From positions 133,879,753-133,943,752 of the forward strand of contig NC_081185.1 in assembly GCF_029867415.1 (NCBI RefSeq): a DNA stretch of 64,000 nucleotides. The letters are read 5' to 3'. This DNA is from Vicia villosa. Its lineage: Eukaryota; Streptophyta; Magnoliopsida; Fabales; Fabaceae. Below, in pieces: positions 25,641-35,285 of the stretch. Both the position numbers and the translations under genes were made by a program. The notes under the pieces are model-generated. The model saw only the letters and a list, made by a program, of their open reading frames with translations, was not told the origin of the DNA and searched no databases. Each line of letters begins with the position of its first letter. The first letter of the stretch is position 1.

Positions 25641-25929
25641 AGAGCGATGAACTCTAGAAAAAGTTTGTGTACTATCTTAAAAGTTTGGAAAGATATGAAC
25701 ACCTTATATTGACTAATGTTGACTCAGTGATACCAATTATGTTAATTAGGATACCCTTAAGCATAATTTATTTATTTTGTTTTTTTTTGGAAAATTTAAC
25801 AGAAATGACCAAATGATATTTTCAAGAAATTTAAAAGAAAGTTTATTAACTAAGAGATCGAAATGAAACAATAAGTTAGGTTAAAGGACTGAAAATATAA
25901 TTAACCCAAATAATTTATAAAACTTTTGA
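25641..25929. other. Intergenic between MULE and gypsy remnant
   Basis: AT-rich, nothing recognised. Confidence 0.5.
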
Positions 25930-27578
25930 TTATAATAATGTTTATGTTAGATAATAGATGGAAGGGAATCATGGAACGATACCCTCAGACCGACAACCTC
26001 ATCTTTAAGAGCTTTCAGAGCCTAAGTATGAGCCTCGAGTTCGCGTTGAAGAGTTTTCTGATCCTCCTCCGTCTGACTGGTCATCTCAGTGATATCATCA
26101 GAGGCATCTTGACACCTTTTCTTCTCCACCTCAAAAGCATCCTCCAACCCAGTTTCTTGGATAACCTGACTAGAAGAAGAGTCGTGGATCTTCACCTCCT
26201 CTTGCAAGAAGTCAGCAAGCTTGACCTTCTCTTATAGTTCCTAGTGAAAAACGAAGCACCTCTATCCCATAGCTTCATACTTCACCTTCTAAGTGTCTCT
26301 TTCATTGGAGAGAACGCCACCAGCCAAAACATCTCCCCTGCCAACAACGATCATGGAGAACAAAGAAGAAGTCTGATATATATATAAATATTGTGGGAGA
26401 TTTCAGAAATGAGCTCCATTTTATCCGCCTCAGAGAGGTTTTGGACGAAGGACAAGTCCCCCATTGATACAACAGTAGCTGCCTCCTTAGGAGTGGGAGC
26501 ATTCGCAAGAAGAGAGTGATCGCCCCTATATTATCATTATAGGATATACGGGTCTGTAGACATAAGACTGTGGTGGAACAGAGCAAGAGTAATAGTCTGA
26601 GTAGGGGGCATCGCATCCTGGCCAATAGGATCATTTGTAATACCTTGAGAATTGGCAAGGTTGTATAACATCTGCAACTTATCCATGTTATCTGCAAAAT
26701 ACAATCACGCATGTAAAAACACCTATAGGACTCTGTACTCACTAAAAATCTCTTTCCTCTCCTCTCGGTTATTCACACTTAAAATGGCGTAAGTGGTAAT
26801 CTATTTCTTCCTCACCTCGGAAGAACATACCTCGTTGAGGCCAAGCCCTTCTTCGTAACCAAACCCTTAAAACCAAGAATGCATATTTTTCTTCTCCGTT
26901 GCCTCATTAGGGGAAATGATACTTGGTTCGGTGCGACATAAAAGGATATGACCTTATAGAAGCGGGAAGATTCAACATGGTAGTAGCAGAAAATGAGGCG
27001 AGCCACTGACGTAAGGGGCTTCACCAACAAGAAGTGCCTCTGAAAGTTGCCCTAGTCCCTGGTGAAATGCTCAAACCAAGGATCGTCCGGGTGGATGCTA
27101 ATGAGCCCTTGATCGCTGTAGTCATCCTGGAACTGCAAACCAGGTATAATATGTTGAAAAATAGCCTGAGTGAAGCCTACCAAAGCTTATGCTAAGCACA
27201 CAACTAGAATACCCTCACATAAGCCCAAGACCTCGAATGACGCTAGGAAGGGGCAACCTTTAAATGCTTAGCACACAGTCATATCCCAGTAAACATGCAC
27301 TCATAAGTGGGACCGTGTAGTCATTAAAAGAGCTGCATATACTCTTCTCTAGGCTTACTAGATGAACCAGTCAATCTTGAGGGTTGTTGACCACGATGCC
27401 ATCGACCTCTATCGCTGCTTCAGTATTCAGAACTAATAGGGTGCCCGTCACCTCAGCATCCATCCAACCGTACTTGACTACATCGGACGGCTCCACCAGC
27501 GTCACCCCCTCATTCTCCCAGCATAAGAAGTATCACTCTCAGAATCACTTTCTAGTTTAACAATACTATCACTCATAT
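25930..27578 (-). pseudogene. Decayed antisense coding region of a gypsy remnant
   Basis: On the minus strand an ATG at 27578 opens MSDSIVKLESDSESDTSYAG, soon frameshifted. Further blocks follow in order in different frames: WFEHFTRD near 27060, HFLLVKPLTSVARLIF, MGDLSFVQNLSEADKMELISEI near 26440, and a charged, probably coiled-coil C-terminus (EVEKKRCQDASDDITEM, 26022-26207). At least four stops or shifts are present. The product resembles gag-like/extra-ORF proteins of plant retrotransposons; I cannot name the family. Its place just inside the polypurine tract and LTR of a plus-strand gypsy element (28121-28350) parallels the antisense gene at 7453-8133. Confidence 0.5.
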
Positions 27579-27817
27579 TTGCTGGAAAACAAGAAATGCT
27601 GAAAGTAAAAGCTTGAGTTGAGAGGGTACATAGTGAATATTAGATTGAGGGAGCGTAGTAACGGAGAAAGACAAAGACTTTGTTCAAAGAAATACTAGCA
27701 CTCTGATAAATGCTCTTAGGGATGAAGAGAGAAGGTGTGTACTAATAAAGTAAATGTGAATAAACTTGAATGTCAAGGATTGAGAAAAGTTTTTCGGCGC
27801 TAAAATCTTCCTATTTA

Positions 27818-27829
27818 TAGGAGGTAGTT
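27818..27829 (-). promoter_or_regulatory. TATA box of the antisense gene
   Basis: Minus-strand CCTATAAATAGG, about 240 bp upstream of the ATG at 27578, with a pyrimidine-rich leader between. Confidence 0.6.
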
Positions 27830-28120
27830 GAACGACCCATATTAGGGAAGGAGAGTAGTTACGAGATCAACTACTGAGTTACCCTTGGGAAAACACACAA
27901 ACTCGAGTGAACTATAAGCCGCACCATTCCCTAACTTGTTATGTTTGCACACATGCCAAAAGAAGGAAAATTCCAATGATGGAAATGTATTAAATGCGTC
28001 TGTTCCCCATGATTTTTTCAACTGACTCCAAGCGTTTCAATTATAGTTCATATCAGACAACATCCAGGAGGCCGATCAAAATCACTAAAGGCTTCCCCGA
28101 CTCTCTTAGTGCCCAACAAA

Positions 28121-28134
28121 GCTTTGGGGGCAAC
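28121..28134 (+). other. Gypsy polypurine tract
   Basis: GCTTTGGGGGCAAC followed by TGTTTTGTGTCGG, a typical PPT/LTR junction on the plus strand. Confidence 0.65.
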
Positions 28135-28350
28135 TGTTTTGTGTCGGCCAAAGGTCCAAATAGCTTAAGCCTAATTCATCTCAAATCTACTCTACTTGAT
28201 CTCATGTATAAAGTCAGATCACACAGACAACAAGATATATTCTATGATCACTACTTTTTACTATACTCATATTAATCTTGAACTAACTTACGTGTTGTAG
28301 TATTAACCTTGCAGGTCCCCTATACCTGGTTCAAAAATCTCATTTCACCA
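28135..28350 (+). repeat. Short or truncated gypsy 3' LTR
   Basis: Begins TGTTTTGTGTCGGCC; contains a TATA-like ATGTATAAAGTC (about 28204) and a CCTTGCAGGTCCCC segment (about 28309), as in U5 regions of some legume gypsy LTRs. The right edge is approximate: the direct duplication begins by 28396. Confidence 0.5.
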
Positions 28351-28395
28351 ACTACATTGAATTTTGATACGAGAAAGAATTTTTTTCCCCCTAGG

Positions 28396-28866
28396 GGAAG
28401 AGTTTAGTCGTATACTATATACTAAACTCCATGCATTTGTGCTATCGTTTGAACTTACTATATAAATCACGTGATCTGTAACTACTCACATGGCAAAAGT
28501 CTTGAATATGTTGAATGTTTTTCTTTTTGAGAAGTAAAATTGATTTTATCACTATTTTTATGATTTTTTATATATTGTTGCCACACATGCAGGGAACAAA
28601 TATTGAACCGGACCCGCATCGAGTAAGACTCCATTGACAACCAATGCTTAAATTAGGTGGCTACAGTGTACTTCCCGAGCTTCTCTTTATAAAATTATAC
28701 CTTATCCTTTCCTTATTCATAGGATACAGTTTGAGATTTTATTTGCATTTATTCTCATGTTTTGTAAATGTTGTATATTATAAATATAAATAAATGTAGA
28801 TAAACAAGATTCAAGAATTATCTAAAGTCATATAAACAAGATTCATGAATTAATAAAGTCATATAA
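28396..28866. repeat. Direct duplication, copy B
   Basis: Second copy of 21604-22100, same orientation, with small indels. Confidence 0.8.
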
Positions 28867-30665
28867 GAATTATCTAAATAATTAAATTTATATCTTTTTT
28901 CTTTTTTCTTTTGAATATTATGTTAATATTTCAATATAAGGGAGATGAATTGAATTGTTTTTTTAAACTCAAGTCTCACATTATATAGTTAAAAAAAACT
29001 TTAATCCTACTAAGTTGAAAAACTTTTTAGTCTCACATTATTTAGATTATAAATTTTGACTAGTTTATTTTATTATAATAAAAAAATCACTTGTTTCATC
29101 TAAATCACACCAAAAACTCTTTTTTTTTTTTTTCCGAATTTTTCCTTTGTCACTCTCATAACTCTGAGTCTTTCGAATTGTCGAAGTGCCAACTTTTCCC
29201 TTTTTCTTTCTACTCGTTGAATTTTCCGAGTTCTTTCTTAAATTCTCTTTTGAGAATTATGTTAATTTCTTCTCGTTGGAGTTGATAAATTATCAAGTAT
29301 AATTTTTTTAGGATTCTATTTAGATAATTATTCAAATTTCTCTTTGTTTGAGAAATTATTTTGAGTGGTTAAATAACCATTATTGAATTCTTTTTGGAGA
29401 ATTAATGGAATTTCTATTGGAATTTCTTTTTGGAGTGGTATTTATATCATATTTGAAAGGTTTTTGTACCTTCGCATTGCCTACTCCACTCTTCAACGGT
29501 GTTAAAAAATCATTGGAAAATAATCACAATCTTCCACTATTTTGATAAGTTTGATTACAAGTATTTTGGTTACAACGAACTATCAAAAAATAATTCCCTC
29601 TGTTAATTCAGATACTCAACTGCTAAAAAAAAACAAGATCTCTTAAAGATTTGGATCCAATAACCTCCCTATCCACAATAATTCCACTCCAAATTTTCGT
29701 ATGTGGAAATCCATATAATTCCACCGATCTCTTGTTTAAGTGATTGCCATAGCCAAGTGTTGATTTTACAACTCCCAACTTTGTCTGTGAGCAACTTTCT
29801 CCAACACCACCAAAGATAAACTACTACCATCCCCGCCTTACGGACAATTGATACTAGATCTTGCAAATTCTTCATTGAAGTATAGTGGAAACTATATTCT
29901 TGATGAATAACAACAAACACCAAGCGATATTCAAGAAACGATACACGCACCTGTTTCGAACAATATACTTCACAGTAAAACATTAAATACCCTAATGTAC
30001 AACTAGTCTCCCTCAACACTCAATCTTTAGAGATGGTGGTCCTCAATAAATGAACAAGATTAAAGATGAAGATGATAAACAATACCAAAATATCTCACAA
30101 ATAATCTACAAACACAAGGTGTCAATCAAGTGTCTTAGATGTAAGTGAATGAAGAACACACTCATAAGGTTCTCTCAAGTTTCTAGATGAATGGGTATTG
30201 GCTTTGATTGTTATCAAGAAATTGATTAATCATGAACAACACATCAATATTAATTAACTCCCCATCTCTAATTCACTCAAACACAACAACAAATTTCACA
30301 AGAATAAGATGCAACAAAAAGGAATGAATTTGACATTAATTCATAATCAAGAAGTTGTAGAAGTGAAGAAGAGAAAGAATCATAGTGATGAGGATAAACA
30401 CATTAAGAATAAAAGACAAATTCACTCTTTGTCACTTTGGGCTTTTCCATAGATTTCACTCACTTGTTACTTTCACCAAAGAAAAGCTATTTAAATCAAG
30501 GATGAAAAATAGGCCTTGAAACTTTGATTTAAATGAAGTGAAAAACTATGATTCAAATAAATTTGGGCAAAGATAAAATAAAGTTTCAGGATTTCAGTTG
30601 ATTCAAATCAACTTTTTCACTTGATTCAAATCACATGAGGTTGTGATTCAAATCGTGTTCAATTT
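28867..30665. other. Unclassified DNA up to the assembly gap
   Basis: No gene recognised. A minus-strand frame at 29669-30019 (116 aa, Trp-rich) may be transposon debris but matches nothing I can name. Near 30530-30660 GATTCAAATC words recur (at least five times), as in some legume LTRs. Confidence 0.4.
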
Positions 30666-30765
30666 NNNNNNNNNNNNNNNNNNNNNNNNNNNNNNNNNNN
30701 NNNNNNNNNNNNNNNNNNNNNNNNNNNNNNNNNNNNNNNNNNNNNNNNNNNNNNNNNNNNNNNNN
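30666..30765. other. Assembly gap (100 N)
   Basis: Exactly 100 N, the conventional placeholder for an unsized gap. It falls inside the Ogre-like 3' LTR: about 2.1 kb of LTR present in the other copy (45042-47104) is missing here. Confidence 0.98.
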
Positions 30766-32680
30766 TGGTTAGTTTACATTGATATTAATTGTATATATGA
30801 AAACGAAAATTAAAGGCATATGTACATGAAGAACTTTGAATGTCTTATACGACTCTCATGTGCTTGTATTAAGAGTTTAATCTTACTCTATGATGTTGGA
30901 GAAGATGATTAAAAAGCTTGATTTGTATTAATATTGATTGGAGAATGAAATTTGAATTTTACAAAGTTATGGAATTTTGAGAGAATTTTGATGAGTTTCT
31001 TGACTATGCCTTGATATATTTCGTGTGTCCCTTTTTGCTGAAGTATGATGCTTCTTTTATAGCCCAAAGTTGCTTGGAACTCAAGCTAAGAAGCTTTGTT
31101 GTCTTTGTTGAAAGTTTGATTTTTAAAATATTAAAAACCTTGAATTTTTGACCAATCCTTGACTCCATTCAATGCTCTTGCCTTGGGCATCAATTTTCTG
31201 CAGAAAAATGAAGACTTTGGAGGTGTGTCATACTTGGAGATCAAGCCATCAATTATCCATGCAATTTCCTTTAATTTTAATCTTAAAATAAGATAAAATT
31301 ATGTCAAAAATGGATAATATAGATGTGGGCTTTGTCTTGGTCGTGGGAGGCCCATAGTAACATGGCAAAGATGTTTGGACCACAAAAACTTGGCATCTTT
31401 TGAAAAAAAAACATTTTTGAGCAATGTTGATTTCATGCATTTTCCCAAAATTTAGCCAACTTCAACAAGGTGTAAATCCTTCAATTTTTGTCATATGAAG
31501 GAGATCTTGCACTTTTTGGAAACCTCAAAGAGTCCTCTAACCAATGTCTTTGGTCTCATATCAAAATGATTTTTGGTTCTCCTTGTGTGTCCATTTGAAA
31601 AAAGTGTCTTTTTGTTGACTTTGAAAATGACCTGTAATGTCTTTGGCCATATTTTTCAAATGGTGAATGCTATGACCATGGGATCAATTGCATTTGAAAG
31701 ATAATTGAATTTCCTTCAAAATGAGCTTTGGTTGACATTTTTTGGATGAAGGATGAGAGAGTTATGATCAGTCAAAGTTGAGTTGACTTTTCAGGCAAAA
31801 ACCCTAATTTTGAATCTTAGGGTTTTGTTGATTTTTGATCTTTCCTTGATGAATTGTGATCATCCAATGATCAAATGTTGAATCCTTTGACAAAATATGG
31901 ACTTTGACAAAAAATTTCATTTTTGACTGTCAGTTGACTTTTTTGGTCAAACGGGTCGTCTGTTGACTGTTTGAGCTGCTGACGGTGCGTCTGAGTGAAT
32001 TGAAGTTTGAAAATTTGTATGATGGTACTTTGAGATGTATGGATGTATATGAAATCCATTTGAGCTCTCAAAACTTGTTGCTCCTGTTAAAACAAGAAAA
32101 ACCCTGATTAGGGACTGTCTGTATAGGAGGCAGTTAAGCGTACCTGATTTTTGTGCAGTGTTGAGTTTCTGCTAATCATGTGATATTCAGAAGACTTCTA
32201 ACACAAAAATCTTGGAAATTTGAATTGTGAATGATTGATTTGATTGATTGTACAAATCACTGTGAATTGTACTGTCTGCAGTTTGTCTGTCAACCGACTG
32301 TTCGTGTACTGAAGCAGCAGTTAAAGTGAAAAATCAACCGTCAAAGTTAATTTTCTTTTTTTTTTTGTTGTTATTTTTGTTTTTGTTTGGTGTGAAGCAT
32401 GAAAATTTATTTACATGACTTGTTAGAAAACAGAAACATAATAAATAACTGATATTTACGGTATGCGGGCAAAATTACCGATAATAACCTGAAAATTATT
32501 TAATGCACAGAAATAGAAATATTTGACTGGCAGAAAATACACAAAATATTATCTTAGTAATTAAGCAATATTATGACAACTAGTACAACATTTAATACTG
32601 ACAGTATAAATATTACATACTATATTGAAAAGTACGACGAATAAACGGTACGTTTAAGAAAATAAGAAACACGGCAAATT

Positions 32681-32848
32681 TTAAGAATGACGATTGATGA
32701 CCCATGCTATGAACAATAGCATGTAGATGATTGGGAGCATAACCATTGCAGGTCCACACTCCTCAGGACTGTGCAGGCAGAAGAAGGTCATGATCACCGT
32801 AGCAATGGTGATGACTGTAAGAGACAGTGTCTCTATCCATTTTGCCAT
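32681..32848 (-). CDS. 55-aa two-membrane-segment microprotein ORF in the Ogre LTR
   Basis: Short ORF read MAKWIETLSL... to ...WVINRHS, stop TAA at 32681-32683. Hydrophobic stretches at about residues 8-25 and 36-51, separated by a CLHSPEECGP loop with two cysteines, suggest two membrane spans. It follows a TATA box at 32941-32949 by 93 bp, so it would be the first ORF of an LTR-initiated transcript. The whole block is absent from the other LTR. No similarity to a known family recognised; a chance ORF is possible but the codon-like composition and hydropathy pattern argue for coding. Confidence 0.5.
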   Translation of the reverse strand: MAKWIETLSLTVITIATVIMTFFCLHSPEECGPAMVMLPIIYMLLFIAWVINRHS

Positions 32849-32940
32849 TTTTGTTAGGGAAGAAGAGAAAATGGATTATGAAGTGGAAATTTGAGAAATG
32901 AATTAGAATTTGATGTGAGATTTTATGGAAGAATGAGAAG

Positions 32941-32949
32941 TATTTATAG
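32941..32949 (-). promoter_or_regulatory. TATA box of the Ogre 3' LTR
   Basis: Minus-strand CTATAAATA with an A-poor, CT-rich leader following. It lies about 515 bp from the LTR start, a reasonable U3/R border. It is missing from the 5' LTR at 45042-49100. Confidence 0.65.
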
Positions 32950-33465
32950 AATGGAAAGATGATAGAGACGTTGGGGAATGATGTGATTCCGTACAAAAGG
33001 AAATTTGAGTGGTAGTGAGATTTGAAAGAAAGTGTAAGGTATTGTTGGGAAAAGAGAGATGGATAGAATAAAGTTGAGATTTGAATTTGAAAGGATAGAT
33101 TTGAAAAGATTTTGAAAATAATGGAATATAGCACAAAAGTTAGTGGGAAAACAAAAACAATTGTTACCAGTACAGTGTGAGTTTCCTGCTTTTGCGCCTG
33201 CAAAAAGATTTAACCCTGCATGAACTGTGTTAGTACTATTTATCTGTAAAATAAATAAATAGTATTTGTGAAGTAAAGAACAGTATTTGGCGTTTGCGTA
33301 AGAATAAATTCCACTGTAAGCCAAGTTACTGTGTAAGAAAAATTCTGAAAACCAAGTTCTTCATATGTCAGGATATTTTGAAAAAATCCATGTTTATATG
33401 AGACTCTTAATTTTCATATTGAAACTTTCCTGAAAAAAGAAGTGGGCAAATTTTGGGGTATAACA

Positions 33466-33482
33466 GTTGCCCCTATTCAATC
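33466..33482 (-). other. Ogre polypurine tract
   Basis: Minus-strand GATTGAATAGGGGCAAC directly before TGTTATACC. Fixes the 3' LTR edge. Confidence 0.75.
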
Positions 33483-33741
33483 TTCTTAAACCTGAAGAGA
33501 TTGTCTGAAATCTGAGGGTAGAAGATGATTGAATAAATAGATGCCCTGAAAATTTGCACTTACCTTGATCAGCAGAGATGTTGGAAGTTGCATTTGAATG
33601 TTGTCTGTGAAATGTTGTTGGCAGATTGAAACATTACCTGAGATGGGCTTTCGGATGCCACCTGGACAATGTGTTGATGGTTTGTTCATCAGAATGAATC
33701 TGTTGATTATATCTTGATGAAGGATTTGAAAGTTGATCATT

Positions 33742-33925
33742 GTGGAACCGTTTGAGGTATCACTTTAGATCTGCAATGTTAGATCGTCCTGGAACCGTCT
33801 GAGGTTTCGCCTTAGATCTGAAATGCTAGATCGTTCTGGAACCGTCGGAGGTATCGCCTTAGATCTGAAATGCTAGATCGTTCTGGAACCGTCTGAGGTA
33901 TCGCCTTAGACTAGCAATGTTAGAT
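33742..33925. repeat. Tandem repeat, about 55-bp unit, 4 copies
   Basis: TGGAACCGTCTGAGGTATCG followed by CCTTAGATCTG.AATG.TAGATCGT, four times with a few differences. Confidence 0.9.
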
Positions 33926-35124
33926 GATAAATGAGTTGAGAATGAGAGTTCTTCAGAGTGAATCTTTGGTTTGATTGTATCTGAAAGGACTGCTTGTCTG
34001 AATAAGATTCAGGATGAACACTGCATGTGAGTGAGAACATCTTTGCTGAAGACATCTGTCTACCTGAAAAATCAAGTTAATAATATGCGATGTCTATGAT
34101 GCATGTATGATATGAGATCCTCGAGCTAGAGGAGAAATATGCAAGTTATGTTGTGTATGAATATGCGTATGATGCATGATTGTGAATGTGAATATGAGTG
34201 TGAATGTGATGCATGGTTTATGCAGCTTAGAGCGTGTCAAGCTCCTGATTGGGAAAATAAATCCCAGCTTAGTCGTCAAGAAATGAAGGCATTGTGATTG
34301 GGAACATAAATCCCTGCTAGCCATTTGGAATTGAAGGCATCGTGGTTGTTGATGATCTTCTGTCTCGCTTGAGTACCCTGGGTTGGGGAAATTCTTTGAG
34401 AACCAGGATGTTCTATTGAAGGATCTTTGATTACTGCTCGGGGATGAACAGTAGTTTTGAGAGTTCGGACTGTGACGCCCTTTGGAGTGGGAATGAGGAA
34501 GATGCATAATCCTCCGATGCACTATCTGACCAAGTTTGGGTGCGGAGATCACACCTTCTGAAGACAGTAATCTGGAACAACCCTGCTGGGGAATAAGACT
34601 TCTTTCGAAAGAAAAATCTTTTTGAGGGATTTGTTGAGGAATGTGTCTCCATTGGGGAAACTTCCTTCTGATGCTGGTTTAGGATAACGTCCAAATAATT
34701 GGGACATGTCCGGAATGCTATTCCTGTTTTTCCTGGTAAACATCAATCATATTCAAATGCATATGTTCATTCAAAATATCATTGGGATGCTCGCGTATTC
34801 AAAACAGAAAAAATGAAAATGTTAGTTTTGAGCATAAGCTGCATTGATTTTTGAAAAGGTGCCGTGATAGGCGGATTAGTATAAGGAGACAACAATCCTA
34901 GAAGTAGGAAATTGTCAGAAAGTTTTGAAAAGTATTTATGAAAAGAAATAGCTATGTGAGAACGATCCAGTCAAGTTTCAATTCTGCTATTGCCAATCTG
35001 TCTTCGAGCATCTCATCCCTCACTTGTTGGAAGAAAGTGATTGGACTGATCGGTGTCTTTGAGGTGTTGAACCTTGTCGGTGAGTAGGCAGCTGAGCGGG
35101 ACATAGTTGTATGCTTTATTCCCT

Positions 35125-35282
35125 AATTTTTGCCTAGGCTGCCCTTTCAGGTTTTCAGCCTACCGGGATTGTATTTGTTTAGTCTCTAATTTTTGCCTGG
35201 ATCGCCCTTTCGGGTTTTCAATCCACCGAGACGCTCTTTTTTGCCTAAGTCGCCCTTTCGGGTTTTCAACTTAGCGAGCTGT
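35125..35282. repeat. Tandem repeat, about 50-60-bp unit, 3 copies
   Basis: TTTTTGCCTRGRYYGCCCTT, TCGGGTTTTCA and an ACC-GAG segment recur three times directly beside the pol stop codon. Confidence 0.85.
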
Positions 35283-35285
35283 TTT

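Larger units (their letters stand above)
30766..33465 (-). repeat. Ogre 3' LTR, cut by the gap
   Basis: Ends on the plus strand in GGGGTATAACA (minus-strand TGTTATACCCC start), next to the polypurine tract. Matches 47105-49100: nearly identical for about 930 bp (31405-32338), more diverged on both sides, and with about 700 bp extra (about 32460-33162). Confidence 0.88.
33483..35285 (-). other. Ogre 3' untranslated region
   Basis: 1.8 kb between the pol stop and the polypurine tract, with no long conserved ORF. It holds two tandem-repeat arrays (listed separately). Overlapping short minus-strand ORFs at 34094-34746 are not recognisable. Confidence 0.6.

Noticed and set aside
25241..25702. 153-aa frame across the MULE right end
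   Set aside because: Crosses the TIR and target duplication; made of palindrome translations.
31871..32071. 66-aa ORF identical to one at 48216-48416
   Set aside because: The identity is explained by the two LTR copies; composition and position do not suggest a gene.
32763..33203. 146-aa and overlapping frames in the Ogre 3' LTR
   Set aside because: Low-complexity Phe/Ser-rich translations of the CT-rich leader; the better supported ORF in this block is the 55-aa one at 32681-32848.
33742..33925. Four regular repeats as a CRISPR array
   Set aside because: Units are contiguous with no unique spacers, and the DNA is plant nuclear; it is a tandem repeat in a retrotransposon UTR.
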